A stretch of DNA of 45,508 nt from an uncultured bacterium (GCA_937960795.1 CALGPA010000123.1:1-45508); one strand, 5' to 3'; positions 1-9,179 are shown, counted from the stretch's first letter. Translations and numbers: made by a program. The notes: generated from the letters alone by a model not told the origin.

Positions 1-1
1 T

Positions 2-35
2 AAGAAAACGGTCTCGTTTGAGACCGTTTTCTTTT
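2..35. terminator. Bidirectional hairpin terminator
   Basis: A perfect 14-bp stem (2-15 with 20-33) closes a GTTT loop and is followed by TTTT on the plus strand. On the minus strand it lies just past the stop of the beta-barrel gene and ends in TTCTTA. It can serve that gene and any plus-strand gene ending before the window. Confidence 0.8.
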
Positions 36-52
36 GGGGGATTTCTATATCT

Positions 53-640
53 TTAGTATAGCACTCCCAAGTTTATCATGATGGCGTTGTTAGTCACATC
101 TCCGCCGTTATCATCTATATTGCTGAGTCCCAAGCTATAGCGAGCCCCGAAGATCAGCATGTGATTGAACATCATATCAATGCCGATGCCCAAACCAAAG
201 TCCAGATCTTTGACATTGTCGATATCGGCAGTATCTTCATTGCTGCCAACCTTGATCTTCTGTTTTGCACTGATCAGATAGCGCATTTCCGGACCAAGAT
301 AGGGCTGGAACTTCAAGTCTCTTTCACCAAGATCCAGCTTGAGATAGATAGGCAGTTCGGCATAGTGCAGGGTTTGTTTGACCTCGGTCTTGACCCCGGC
401 GATCGTAAAGTCGTTTTGAGCGCCGCGTTGTGTGTAGTTCAACTCCGGCTGAAGAAGCAGCATGGGATGAAGCTTGTAGTGCATAAACATCCCGGCATTG
501 AAGCCGATCTTGCTATCCATGTCTGCATCTCCGCCATATTCTGAGATATTCAAGCCGGCACGAAGGCCGTAGATCGACTGAGCATGGGCAAAGCCCAGTG
601 AAAGCACGACTAAAAGGGAAATGATTAGAAGCTTTTTCAT
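53..640 (-). CDS. Outer-membrane beta-barrel protein (PorT/OMP_b-brl type)
   Basis: The 195-residue product begins with a clear signal peptide (about residues 1-20, ending AHAQ). It then shows alternating amphipathic strands with repeated phrases such as GLRAGLN, PELNYTQRG and FGARYSLGLSNI, and ends in LGVLY. This is the usual pattern of small porin-like barrels annotated as outer membrane beta-barrel domain in Bacteroidetes and related phyla. The start is supported by AGGAG eight bases upstream of ATG. It stands alone, transcribed away from the next barrel gene, and ends at the bidirectional terminator. Function beyond outer-membrane location cannot be read from the sequence. Confidence 0.8.
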   Translation of the reverse strand: MKKLLIISLLVVLSLGFAHAQSIYGLRAGLNISEYGGDADMDSKIGFNAGMFMHYKLHPMLLLQPELNYTQRGAQNDFTIAGVKTEVKQTLHYAELPIYLKLDLGERDLKFQPYLGPEMRYLISAKQKIKVGSNEDTADIDNVKDLDFGLGIGIDMMFNHMLIFGARYSLGLSNIDDNGGDVTNNAIMINLGVLY

Positions 641-865
641 GGTATCTCCTTGATTTTTGTAGACAATATAGCTGATTCCCCCAGAAATCCAAATCCCATC
701 TCAGAGAAGAATGTGACTCTGCCTGAGATCATCAATCATGCCATTACCCAATCACAAGATCACCTAGAATTTCCATGCTATAAGGCTTTTGTGGCTCCGC
801 ACATTTTTCTTGACAGCAAGCGCAGCTCAAGCCACGGTGATTTACCCTTTCTTAGGGAGGAAACA

Positions 866-2443
866 ATGAAACTTAGCTTATTCTTTTTGCTCGCCCTGAT
901 ACCCCTGATGGCCTTTGCTCAAGGGCTTCAACACACCATCCCCGGAGATCCCGGAATGGACGATGGCGCCGGATATTCCGATGGCTTTGGCATGAGTGGA
1001 GTGGTAGGCGCTATATCCATGGATGGCGAGACCTACTCCCAAGTCCGCCTACGCCCTGAATTAGGCTTTGGGAAGTTTGGCTTTGGCTTGGATATTGATT
1101 TTCTCTTCGACGCCAATGGCGATCTGATCAAAGAAAACTGGGAAGACTGGCAAGACTATGTAGACAAGATCTTCTTCATCCGCTATGGCACTCGTGAAGA
1201 TCCTTTCTATGCCAAAGCCGGATGCTTTTCTTCCTATGTATTGGGACACGGACTCATCTTTGACCACTATTCCAATGTCCTACGCTACCCCGCGGAGAAA
1301 CAGGTCGGGGCATATGTGGGCGTAAACACTTTCTTCTCAGGGATTGGCGTTGAAGCCTTTACCCACAATATCCACAAAAACGAGATCATTGCCGGCCGCC
1401 TGCATGGAAATCCTTTGCATTACACTCAGCTGCCCTATTTGGAAAATCTTAAGATAGGGATAAACGTCGGTGTTGACAGAAATCAACACGGCAAATATCC
1501 TGATAGAGACAAAGACGCAGTGCCGGATGTTTACGACGCTTTCCCAAATGATTCAAACTATTGGCTGGACACTGATGGAGACGGCATCCCTGACCAGATA
1601 GATTTTGATATCAATGGCAATGGCATCATCGACCATCCTTCCATGAATCCTTGGGTAGCTGAAAACCTGCCGGATATCCATGAGATCTATCCCAATACAG
1701 AGTTTGATCTGGATGTATACCCCGATAGCGTCACCAAATACAAGCATTGGCGGGAGATCAGAGTCTTTAGCGTGGACTACAGCATCCCCTTGGTGTCAAA
1801 CCCCATATTCCATCTAGACCATTATGGCGAATATGCTAAGATCGATAAGTATGGCAGTGGCATCATCTTCCCCGGCTTCTCCAGCAAGTTTTCCATCTTC
1901 CATGCCAAGTTCGAATTTCGCAATTTTTCAGACCAATTTCTGCCCGGATATTTCGACAGACTCTATGATGAACAGCGCTCTGAAGTGCGGATAGAGCAAG
2001 TTGGCGGCAGAAACGTATACAGCCTGGAAACTAAAGAGCAATTCCTCATAACCAGCCGCGCCTCGATGGGTTGGTTTGCCTATCTAAGTGCTGATATCAT
2101 GCAATTTGGCAATGTCAAAATGGCATATCAGGACATGTATGGATCTCGCATGAACACCGGCAAATCCCTCTGGGCAAGCGTGTCCGCCAATCCCCCCGAT
2201 GTCCTGCGCCTCAAGGAAGCGGGAATCACATATTCTCAGACCCATGCCCGCTACATAGATTTCCTCAATCCTCGCAACAGCAACGCTGCCCTTTCGGGAA
2301 GATTGATCTATGCCCTATCCTCAAATGCCGATCTCATCGGTAGATACAGCGAAATCTATACAGACACAAACCGCGATGGCAAGATCCAAGCTCCTGATGA
2401 AGTGATCTCATCCATGTCTTTTGGAGTGGAATTCCGCTTTTAG
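866..2443 (+). CDS. Outer-membrane protein with calcium-binding type repeats
   Basis: The open frame extends upstream to 650, but the ATG at 866 follows GGGAGG at ideal spacing and starts a textbook signal peptide (MKLSLFFLLALIPLMAFAQG), so 525 residues is preferred. The body is rich in aromatic, beta-strand-like segments and ends EFRF, a terminal phenylalanine typical of outer-membrane barrels. At about residues 213-260 there are Asp-rich loops (DRDKDAVPDVYDAFP, DTDGDGIPDQIDFD, NGNGIIDH) resembling thrombospondin type-3 calcium loops, and near the C-terminus DTNRDGKIQAPDE resembles an EF-hand or dockerin loop. The specific family is not recognised. It is convergent with the DUF3795 gene, with an eight-base gap and no hairpin between them. 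Confidence 0.75.
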   Translation: MKLSLFFLLALIPLMAFAQGLQHTIPGDPGMDDGAGYSDGFGMSGVVGAISMDGETYSQVRLRPELGFGKFGFGLDIDFLFDANGDLIKENWEDWQDYVDKIFFIRYGTREDPFYAKAGCFSSYVLGHGLIFDHYSNVLRYPAEKQVGAYVGVNTFFSGIGVEAFTHNIHKNEIIAGRLHGNPLHYTQLPYLENLKIGINVGVDRNQHGKYPDRDKDAVPDVYDAFPNDSNYWLDTDGDGIPDQIDFDINGNGIIDHPSMNPWVAENLPDIHEIYPNTEFDLDVYPDSVTKYKHWREIRVFSVDYSIPLVSNPIFHLDHYGEYAKIDKYGSGIIFPGFSSKFSIFHAKFEFRNFSDQFLPGYFDRLYDEQRSEVRIEQVGGRNVYSLETKEQFLITSRASMGWFAYLSADIMQFGNVKMAYQDMYGSRMNTGKSLWASVSANPPDVLRLKEAGITYSQTHARYIDFLNPRNSNAALSGRLIYALSSNADLIGRYSEIYTDTNRDGKIQAPDEVISSMSFGVEFRF

Positions 2444-2451
2444 CTGATCGT

Positions 2452-2793
2452 TTAAGACAGTTCTCGCTGCAGGTCAAGCAGTGACTGCAGGGATTTTGAC
2501 CCTGGTTTCCAGATCATCTTGCCCTTGTCACAGGGGAAATCCGGACAGTGGGCGCAGTTTGGCAGATCCCGATCGATGGCGCAAAGACGAATCTCACAAA
2601 GATCGCAAAATGAGATCTTTTTGCCTTGGCTCATGCATCCCTCACACTTCAGCTCTTCCAACGATACTTTCTTGCCAAAGTTTTCCTCGAAACTTTTCTG
2701 ATGTCTTGATAGCACTTCCAAGTCATTCTCGAATGTGGCAATATATGCCTCACAAACGCTACAATCAATGCCGCAGGGGGATAGATCTCTCAT
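2452..2793 (-). CDS. DUF3795 domain protein (Cys-rich)
   Basis: A 113-residue cytoplasmic protein without signal peptide. It has the DUF3795 spacing of cysteines: CGIDCSVCEAYIAT at the N-terminus, then CEGC, CDLCEIRLCA and CAHCPDFPC, giving four cysteine clusters likely to bind a metal. AAGGAG stands just before the ATG. The family is common in anaerobes and has no established function. The upstream 220 bases before the transporter gene contain no other gene that I can support. Confidence 0.85.
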   Translation of the reverse strand: MRDLSPCGIDCSVCEAYIATFENDLEVLSRHQKSFEENFGKKVSLEELKCEGCMSQGKKISFCDLCEIRLCAIDRDLPNCAHCPDFPCDKGKMIWKPGSKSLQSLLDLQRELS

Positions 2794-3016
2794 AATGACT
2801 CCTTAGATACATGCCAGATGAGCATCTGAGAATCGTCAAGATCTTTCTTATGCGGCTTAAGGCCTTTTGCTCCCATGCACAAATCGCTGATCCGGACAGA
2901 ATGCATCGACGGCAGCAAGATTTGACTTGACACTTTTCCCCACTCCACGAAAGAATTGAACGAGTTTGAACAATGGAAGTCGATAACTCATAAATAGGAA
3001 GAATGAGGAAGGATAA

Positions 3017-4075
3017 ATGGCAGATAATCAAAACGAATTACGCTGGATACGCATTCTGCTCACCATCATCGCAATCCCGGTGGTGGTAGTGATCTTTCGC
3101 ACGCTAAAGTCCATTTTCATCCCCTTGGTTTTTGCGATCTTCCTCAGCTTTGTCTTTGCCCCATTGATAAGGTTTTTGCGCAAGAAGAAGGTGCATCTCA
3201 GCCTTGTGATGGCGATCATGATCGTGATCATCTTGCTCATGATGATCGCCACGACCATGCTGCTGACTGCTGCCACAAACTCCCTGATCACCGGCTTTCC
3301 CCGCTATCAAAACAGCCTGAATCTGCGCATGCAAGATTGGTTGAGCTCGTTTGATGATCTCACTTCGCGCTTTGACCTCGCCATTGGCTCCAACCCTCTC
3401 TTGGATTTCAGCCAAATCTTTGCACCGGGAAGCTTTTCGATCTCGCGCACCATCTCAAACGTCATGACGACAACGGTCGGAATCAGTTGGAATTTTACTC
3501 TGATCATCATCTTCTTGCTCTTCATCGTGGCGCAAGATGGCAAAATGAGCTCGCGCCTGAGCAAGGTGCTCAGTGAAGACTATCAAGAGCGAACCACCCG
3601 CACCATGTGCAACATCCAAAACCAAATCCAGAAATATCTCCTGACCAAGACCGTCATCAGCCTCTGCACAGCCTGCGTGGGAATGGCTTTAATGCTGATC
3701 TTTGGAGTGGATTTTGTGCTCGTCTGCGGGATCCTGCTCTTCGTAATGAATTTCATCCCGAATATCGGCAGCGTGGTGGCTAGTGCCGTGCCCATCCTGA
3801 TTAGCTTTCTGCAAAGCGGACTGGATCTGAGAACCATCGCCTTTGGCATTTTGATCATCTCCACTCAGATGCTTTTTGGAAATGTGATCGAACCCAAAGT
3901 GCAGGGACAACGCCTCAATCTGAGCCCCATCATGGTCCTGGTGTCCTTGATCTTCTGGGGCTGGGTCTGGGGAATCGTGGGAATGATCCTGGCTGTGCCC
4001 ATGACCTCCGCGATCAACATCATGCTTATTCAGCTCGATGACAAAAATCTAATCTCAGCCATTATAAGCAGTTAA
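3017..4075 (+). CDS. AI-2E family transporter (PerM/YhhT-type)
   Basis: A 352-residue inner-membrane protein with about seven or eight hydrophobic segments. Two lie near the N-terminus (residues 12-50), one at about 60-85 and a cluster at 155-340. The later part carries family landmarks: FVMNFIPNIGSVVASAVPILISF and the GNVIEPKVQG motif, then LNLSPIMVLVSLIFWGWVWGIVGMILAVP. These match PF01594, whose members have been linked to autoinducer-2 export or ion antiport, so the substrate is open. RBS GAGGAAGGA precedes ATG. It is monocistronic, and the following 430 bases hold no gene. Confidence 0.9.
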   Translation: MADNQNELRWIRILLTIIAIPVVVVIFRTLKSIFIPLVFAIFLSFVFAPLIRFLRKKKVHLSLVMAIMIVIILLMMIATTMLLTAATNSLITGFPRYQNSLNLRMQDWLSSFDDLTSRFDLAIGSNPLLDFSQIFAPGSFSISRTISNVMTTTVGISWNFTLIIIFLLFIVAQDGKMSSRLSKVLSEDYQERTTRTMCNIQNQIQKYLLTKTVISLCTACVGMALMLIFGVDFVLVCGILLFVMNFIPNIGSVVASAVPILISFLQSGLDLRTIAFGILIISTQMLFGNVIEPKVQGQRLNLSPIMVLVSLIFWGWVWGIVGMILAVPMTSAINIMLIQLDDKNLISAIISS

Positions 4076-4222
4076 GCCAAGTTTCAGTCCTGCCTCACAG
4101 AGTTCTTGCCCGATCCGGCGACAGCCAAGCATTTGGCGCCTCACATCACATCATGAAAATATCTCTTAGTGCTCATAAATATATCTCATATTGATGGCGT
4201 CTTGCTCGGTTTTGGCCAGTCC

Positions 4223-4310
4223 TAAGTGCTTGCAAAATAGGGGCTCCTCACCCCTTCCTCACCGGTCGCTCACCGGTCGGGTCTGCAAGCGGTAAGAGAA
4301 CAAGGACTTA
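4223..4310 (-). repeat. Dispersed structured repeat, copy A (88 bp)
   Basis: Read on the minus strand it starts TAAGTCCTTG and ends GCAAGCACTTA, nearly inverted termini. Inside is a CTTACCG...CGGTGAG pairing and a doubled GACCGGTGAGC phrase. Copies at 12228-12314 and 25317-25404 share the ends and the CTCACC/GGTGAG stem. This is the main feature of the gene-free stretch 4076-4511, which otherwise holds only the ssrA promoter. Confidence 0.8.
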
Positions 4311-4457
4311 CGCGATTTGCTTTGGCGCTGAAAATGAGCATAGAAACTGGGGACTGAGACCCGGGTTTTGAGGAATCAATGCGAAACCTATCGCTCATGA
4401 TGAGATCTATAGATTGTTGTCATACAGAAGATCTGCCGTTTTTTTCTCAACTAAAGC

Positions 4458-4485
4458 TTGACAGATAAGCTGAGTGGATTATTAT
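4458..4485 (+). promoter_or_regulatory. Sigma70-type promoter of ssrA
   Basis: TTGACA (4458-4463) is a perfect -35 box, 16 bases before TATTAT (4480-4485), five of six matches to the -10 consensus. Transcription would start near 4492, about 20 bases before the mature tmRNA 5' end, as expected for a precursor trimmed by RNase P. Confidence 0.7.
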
Positions 4486-4511
4486 GACTATTCGTTCTTT
4501 TCAAGTATATA

Positions 4512-4863
4512 GGGGGTGAAATGGTTTCGACAGGGAATCAGTGTGGCAGAGATGCATGCCGGAGATGCTATCTACTCCGTTAACAAGTAGCAACTGCAAA
4601 TTAACTGCAAACGATAACTTACTCTTAGCCGCGTAAGCGCGCTAACGTCCGCCTCATCCGTGCCATCGGGATGAGAACGGGCGTCGAAACAGTATGGCTG
4701 CTCAGGTGTAGATTGCCGATATACATCTGATAAGACTCTCGGCTGGAGTTTTGCGGGTCTGATTGTCTTTGCCGCAGAGCTCGAGATTTAAAGACAACTA
4801 AGCATGTAGATTCGCTGTGGTGCTGTTCTTTGGACGCGGGTTCGATCCCCGCCACCTCCACCA
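4512..4863 (+). ncRNA. ssrA: Transfer-messenger RNA (tmRNA)
   Basis: tmRNA rescues stalled ribosomes by trans-translation and tags the unfinished protein for proteolysis. The 5' end GGGGGTGAAATGGTTTCGACAG is the hallmark. Its first seven bases pair with CACCTCC before the encoded ACCA end, and the third pair is G-U, the identity element for alanyl-tRNA synthetase. The T-arm GCGGGTTCGATCCCCGC is intact. The tag reading frame lies at 4607-4636. At 352 nt this is an ordinary one-piece tmRNA. It is preceded by its own promoter and followed by rpsO. Confidence 0.97.
4607..4636 (+). other. tmRNA proteolysis-tag reading frame
   Basis: Resume codon GCA followed by nine codons and TAA encodes ANDNLLLAA. 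The preceding frame GCA-ACT-GCA-AAT runs into TAA, so this is the only plausible tag. It keeps the AND start and the LAA degron end, but is one residue shorter than the E. coli tag (ANDENYALAA) and has LLL in place of the usual YA-L. Confidence 0.8.
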
Positions 4864-5035
4864 TTTTGGGTCCATCCAAAACGATTTATTAGGGTTTCCC
4901 ATGTCGATATGATCCGGCATGACAAATAATGCTGGACAGAATTGTACGGCTTATAAATCTTGTATTCTTAATGCGACATATATGTGTCACTCAACGGGCT
5001 AGTGCCCACAAAACCTAAATTATCCGGGAGGATAA

Positions 5036-5305
5036 ATGCCTTTAAAACCTGAGGCCAAAACGGCTATCATGGCAGAGTTCAGACTCCATGAATCTGACAC
5101 CGGTTCCCCTGAAGTGCAGGTCGCGATGCTGACCAAACGCATCAAAGACATCACTGCGCATCTCAAAGAGCATCCCAAGGATTTCTCAACCCGCCGGGGA
5201 CTGTTGAAAATGATCGGGCAGCGCAGGCGCTTACTTGATTATATGAAGCGGAAAGACATCAACCGCTATCGCGAAACGATCAAAGCGCTTGGCATCAGAA
5301 AGTAA
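5036..5305 (+). CDS. rpsO: 30S ribosomal protein S15
   Basis: The 89-residue product is full length for S15, a primary 16S rRNA-binding protein of the small-subunit platform. The family signature is present: LHESDTGSPEVQVAMLTKRI, then HLKEHPKDFSTRRGLLKMIGQRRRLLDYMK and an IKALGIRK end. A strong GGGAGGA precedes ATG. The 170-base leader after ssrA contains a small GGGC-TAGT-GCCC hairpin (4996-5007) close to the ribosome site. S15 represses its own mRNA in other bacteria, but I cannot show that here. A terminator follows, and pnp is next, the arrangement known in many bacteria. Confidence 0.97.
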   Translation: MPLKPEAKTAIMAEFRLHESDTGSPEVQVAMLTKRIKDITAHLKEHPKDFSTRRGLLKMIGQRRRLLDYMKRKDINRYRETIKALGIRK

Positions 5306-5334
5306 TTACTCAGCCAAGATATTAGAAATCATGG

Positions 5335-5380
5335 AAAGTGGATGCCTTGCGCTCAAGGGATCCACTTTTCGCTTTATTTT
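5335..5380 (+). terminator. Intrinsic terminator after rpsO
   Basis: AAAGTGGAT pairs with ATCCACTTT and, after one mismatch, CCTTG pairs with CAAGG around a CGCT loop. The downstream run TTTTCGCTTTATTTT is U-rich. Read-through into pnp is possible. Confidence 0.75.
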
Positions 5381-5480
5381 ACGGAACAATCATACCTGGG
5401 AGTAATTAGCAATAAGCACATGGGTGAGCGCCACTCATCTGCCTATTGCTTGTTCTCCCCGGTCACACAAAGGAGAATAT

Positions 5481-7703
5481 ATGCACGACTTTAAGATTAC
5501 CCGCAGAGAACTCGACTTCCACGGGCGCAAACTCATCGCCGAGACCGGCAAGATGGCAAAGCAAGCCAATGGCTCGGTCTTCCTTCAATATGGCGACACA
5601 GCAGTATTGGTGACAGCCACCATGAGCAAAGATGCTGCCGAAAACCAAGACTTCTTCCCCCTCACTGTGGATTACATCGAAAAGATGTATGCCGCCGGCA
5701 AGATCCCCGGAGGATTTTTCAAACGCGAAGCCAAACCTTCCACAGACGCGACCTTGCAGGCCCGCGTGATCGACCGCTCGATCCGTCCCCTTTTCCCGGA
5801 TGGATTTCGCAATCAGGTGCACGTCGTAGTCAGCGTCTTGGCATATGATGGCGAGACCGACCCCACCAATCTCGGTGTTTTGGGCGCTTCTTTGGCGCTC
5901 TCAATCTCAGATATCCCCTTTAATGGCCCCATCGCTAGCCTCACAGTCGGCTATATCGATGGTGAGTTTGTGGTCAATCCCCTCATCAGCAAGCTCAAAG
6001 AAGAATCCAGCCTCAATCTCACCGTTGCAGCATCCGCAAAATCGGTGGTGATGATCGAATCCGCTGCTTTAGAGCTCTCGGAAGATCAGATGATCGATGG
6101 AGTCTACATCGGCCATGATGCCATCAAAACCCTCTGCGCTATGCAAGAAGAAATCATCGCAGAATGCGGCAAAGAAAAGGTGGAAGTAGTCCTTTTGGGT
6201 ATCCCGGAAGAAATCATCAGCAAGATGGACGCCACGTATGGCAGCCGCATCGCCGAAGCATCTGTGATCCTTGGCAAACAAGAACGTCAGGATGCCTTTG
6301 ACGCGGTAGAAGAGGAGATGCTTGAGGCACACCTTGCTGAAGATGGCGAAGAGCTCTTTGCCGAAAATGAAAAGCACTACAAAGAAGCGTTTCATGAGCT
6401 GATTCGCCGCTGCGTCCGCGCCTCTATCATCAACGAGCAGTTCCGTGTGGATGGACGTGGTTTGGATGACATTCGCGACATCACCTGTGAGATCGACATC
6501 CTCCCCCGCGTGCATGGCTCAGCCCTCTTCACACGTGGTGAGACCCAGTCTTTGGGAACGGTCACTCTCGGTGGTGGCAGCGATGAACAGATCATTGATA
6601 CACTCGAAGAAGAATATAAGAAAAGCTTCTATTTGCACTACAATTTCCCGCCCTTCAGCGTTGGCGAAGCCGGCAGAATGAGCTTCACTTCACGCCGCGA
6701 ACTTGGTCACGGCAATCTCGCAGAGCGCGCACTCAAAGCCATCTTGCCTGATAGCGAAGCTTTCCCCTACACCATCCGCATCGTGGCGGATACTCTGGAA
6801 TCAAACGGCTCTTCATCCATGGCATCCATTTGCAGCGGTTGCTTGGCGATGATGGCTGGTGGCGTTCCGATCAAAGCCCCTGTGGCAGGAATCGCAAACG
6901 GTCTCATCATGGATGGCGACAAGTATGTGGTTCTGACCGATATCATGGGTCTCGAAGATCACTTCGGCGACATGGATTTCAAGTGCGCCGGTACACGTGA
7001 CGGCATTACCGCTATGCAGATGGACATCAAGATCGATGGCATCACCAAAGATATCATGCGCAATGCTCTGGAAAAAGCCAAAGCTGCTCGCTTTAAGATC
7101 TTGGACATCATGGGCGAATGCATCGCTCAGCCCAAAGATGATCTAGCCCCGAGCGCTCCGAGAATCGAAAGCTTCAAGGTGCCCACCGATAAGATCGGCG
7201 AGATAATAGGACCAGCAGGCAAGATGATCAAATCCATCATTGAAAGCTGCCAAGTAGGGGTCGACATCCAAGATGACGGCACCGTGCGCATTCTCTCCCC
7301 GGACAAAGCATCTATCGAAAAAGCCAAAGCTATCATCAAAGGCATTGCCATCGATCCTGAACCCGGTGATGAATTTGAAGGCCCCATCACCCGCATCGAG
7401 CCTTATGGAGTATTCGTGAAAGTCATGGGCGGCGCCAAAGAAGGCATGGTGCACGTTTCTCAGATGCACACATCCCGCGTGGGACACCCGGATGACATGG
7501 TCAAGCTGGGCGACGTGGTGAAGGTAAAAGCACTGGGTATGGACAAAGGGAAACTCTCTCTGACCATGAAAGGCATCCCAGGAAATCCGGAACCCGATCC
7601 CAATGCTCCCGTTCGCCCTCCACAGCCTCGTCGTGATGACAACCGCAGACGCGGAAACGATCGAGACAGTCGCGGCGGCGGCAGAGACCGAAACCGTAGA
7701 TAA
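5481..7703 (+). CDS. pnp: Polyribonucleotide nucleotidyltransferase (PNPase)
   Basis: PNPase degrades RNA 3'-5' by phosphorolysis in the RNA degradosome. The frame is open from 5424, but ATG at 5481 with AAGGAG is the natural start (740 residues). Two RNase PH-like cores are visible. The first has GGFFKREAKPST and ARVIDRSIRPLFPDG. The second has LPRVHGSALFTRGETQSLGTVTLG, RRELGHGNLAERAL and the metal/catalytic region GTRDGITAMQMDIKIDGIT. A KH domain (IGEIIGPAGKMIKSI, about residues 567-620) and an S1 domain (GDEFEGPITRIEPYGVFVKV, about 635-705) follow. The tail is rich in Arg, Gly and Asp (RRGNDRDSRGGG), probably an extra RNA-binding region. Confidence 0.97.
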   Translation: MHDFKITRRELDFHGRKLIAETGKMAKQANGSVFLQYGDTAVLVTATMSKDAAENQDFFPLTVDYIEKMYAAGKIPGGFFKREAKPSTDATLQARVIDRSIRPLFPDGFRNQVHVVVSVLAYDGETDPTNLGVLGASLALSISDIPFNGPIASLTVGYIDGEFVVNPLISKLKEESSLNLTVAASAKSVVMIESAALELSEDQMIDGVYIGHDAIKTLCAMQEEIIAECGKEKVEVVLLGIPEEIISKMDATYGSRIAEASVILGKQERQDAFDAVEEEMLEAHLAEDGEELFAENEKHYKEAFHELIRRCVRASIINEQFRVDGRGLDDIRDITCEIDILPRVHGSALFTRGETQSLGTVTLGGGSDEQIIDTLEEEYKKSFYLHYNFPPFSVGEAGRMSFTSRRELGHGNLAERALKAILPDSEAFPYTIRIVADTLESNGSSSMASICSGCLAMMAGGVPIKAPVAGIANGLIMDGDKYVVLTDIMGLEDHFGDMDFKCAGTRDGITAMQMDIKIDGITKDIMRNALEKAKAARFKILDIMGECIAQPKDDLAPSAPRIESFKVPTDKIGEIIGPAGKMIKSIIESCQVGVDIQDDGTVRILSPDKASIEKAKAIIKGIAIDPEPGDEFEGPITRIEPYGVFVKVMGGAKEGMVHVSQMHTSRVGHPDDMVKLGDVVKVKALGMDKGKLSLTMKGIPGNPEPDPNAPVRPPQPRRDDNRRRGNDRDSRGGGRDRNRR

Positions 7704-7727
7704 TACATTAAGATAGATTCATATCGG

Positions 7728-7760
7728 GCGCGATTCTAACTTGAATCGCGCTCTGACTTT
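7728..7760 (+). terminator. Hairpin between pnp and ahcY
   Basis: GCGCGATTC (7728-7736) pairs perfectly with GAATCGCGC (7743-7751) around a six-base loop. The following CTCTGACTTTAC is only weakly U-rich, so it may attenuate rather than fully stop transcription. Confidence 0.5.
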
Positions 7761-7775
7761 ACTAAAGAGGTAAAC

Positions 7776-9179
7776 ATGGATTATAAGATTTTTGATCTCA
7801 ATCTGGCAGAATATGGCAGAAAAGAGATTGATCTGGCAGAGATCGAAATGCCGGGTTTGATCGCCCTGCGTGAGAGATATTCAGATTCCAAGCCCCTTGC
7901 CGGAGCAAAGATTACCGGCAGTCTGCATATGACCATCCAAACTGCTGTGCTGATGGAGACCCTATTAGCCCTTGGCGCCGAGCTGCGTTGGGCAAGCTGC
8001 AACATATTCAGCACCCAAGATCACGCTGCTGCTGCGATGGTGGCGGCAGGCATCCCCGTTTTCGCTTGGAAGGGAGAAAGCCTGGAAGAGTATTGGTGGT
8101 GCACATATCAGGCTCTTGCATGGCCGGATGGAGATTGTGATCTGATCGTGGATGATGGCGGCGATGCCACCTTGATGATCCATGAAGGCTGCCGCCTCGA
8201 GAAGCTCTATGAGCAGAGTGGCTCAGTTCCTGCTGCAGACTCGGATAATGAAGAGTTTCGCCTCGTCCAAGAGCTCATCATCAGCCATCTCGCGGAAGAT
8301 CCTCATCGCTTTAGACGCATGGCACAGAATATCAAGGGAGTCAGCGAAGAAACCACCACCGGTGTCAATCGCCTCTACCAGATGATGGCAGAAGCTCAGC
8401 TGCTCTTCCCCGCGATAAACGTTAACGACAGCGTCACCAAGAGTAAGTTCGACAACCTCTACGGCTGCCGCGAGTCCCTTGCCGATGGCATCAAACGCGG
8501 CACGGACATCATGGTCGCCGGCAAGACCGTCATGATCTGCGGTTATGGAGACGTGGGCAAAGGCTGTGCCCAATCCATGCGCGGCTTTGGCGCTCGTGTG
8601 GTAATCAGTGAGATAGATCCCATCTGCGCATTGCAGGCGGCGATGGAAGGCTATGAAGTCCGCCCTTTGGATTCCATGGTCGAAGATGCCGACATCTTTG
8701 TGACTGCCACGGGAAACTGCGATGTCATCCGCGTAGACCACATGCTCAAGATGAAAAACAACGCCATAGTGTGCAACATCGGGCATTTTGACAACGAGAT
8801 CCAGGTGAACAAGCTCTATGAACTCGAAGGTGTGGTTAAGATCAACATCAAGCCACAAGTGGATCTCATCCAATTGCCTAATGAGAAAGCTATTATCCTG
8901 CTCTCTGAAGGCAGATTGGTGAATCTCGGCAATGCCACGGGACACCCTTCTTTTGTGATGAGCTGCTCCTTTACGAATCAGGTGCTTGCTCAGATCCAGC
9001 TTTGGCAAAACGAACACGCTGTCGGCGTCTACACCTTGCCAAAACATCTTGATGAAGAAGTGGCAAGATTGCACTTGCCCAAGCTGGGAGTGCAGCTCAC
9101 CCATCTGAGTGTGCGCCAAGCGGAATACATCGGTGTTCCCATCGAGGGGCCCTATAAGCCTGATCACTACCGCTATTAA
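7776..9179 (+). CDS. ahcY: Adenosylhomocysteinase
   Basis: It cleaves S-adenosylhomocysteine reversibly to adenosine and homocysteine, recycling the by-product of methylation. The 467-residue length fits the longer bacterial form with an insert near residue 150. Visible landmarks are GSLHMTIQTAVLMETLLALG, the substrate segment CNIFSTQDHAAAA, the NAD-binding loop GYGDVGKGCAQSMRGFGA, CNIGHFDNEI, NLGNATGHPSFVMS and the C-terminal KPDHYRY that completes the neighbouring subunit's NAD site. RBS AGAGG precedes ATG. No SAH-riboswitch-sized leader exists, as only 72 bases separate it from pnp. Confidence 0.96.
   Translation: MDYKIFDLNLAEYGRKEIDLAEIEMPGLIALRERYSDSKPLAGAKITGSLHMTIQTAVLMETLLALGAELRWASCNIFSTQDHAAAAMVAAGIPVFAWKGESLEEYWWCTYQALAWPDGDCDLIVDDGGDATLMIHEGCRLEKLYEQSGSVPAADSDNEEFRLVQELIISHLAEDPHRFRRMAQNIKGVSEETTTGVNRLYQMMAEAQLLFPAINVNDSVTKSKFDNLYGCRESLADGIKRGTDIMVAGKTVMICGYGDVGKGCAQSMRGFGARVVISEIDPICALQAAMEGYEVRPLDSMVEDADIFVTATGNCDVIRVDHMLKMKNNAIVCNIGHFDNEIQVNKLYELEGVVKINIKPQVDLIQLPNEKAIILLSEGRLVNLGNATGHPSFVMSCSFTNQVLAQIQLWQNEHAVGVYTLPKHLDEEVARLHLPKLGVQLTHLSVRQAEYIGVPIEGPYKPDHYRY

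Noticed and set aside
650..865. Upstream extension of the 866 barrel gene to 650.
   Set aside because: The extension would bury the signal peptide; the ATG at 866 has a good ribosome site and begins the signal.
4864..4890. TTTTGG/CCAAAA pair as a terminator of tmRNA.
   Set aside because: Six AT-rich pairs and no T-run; too weak to call.
7704..7775. Possible S-adenosylhomocysteine riboswitch before ahcY.
   Set aside because: Only 72 bases with a single plain hairpin; the conserved SAH aptamer core is not seen.
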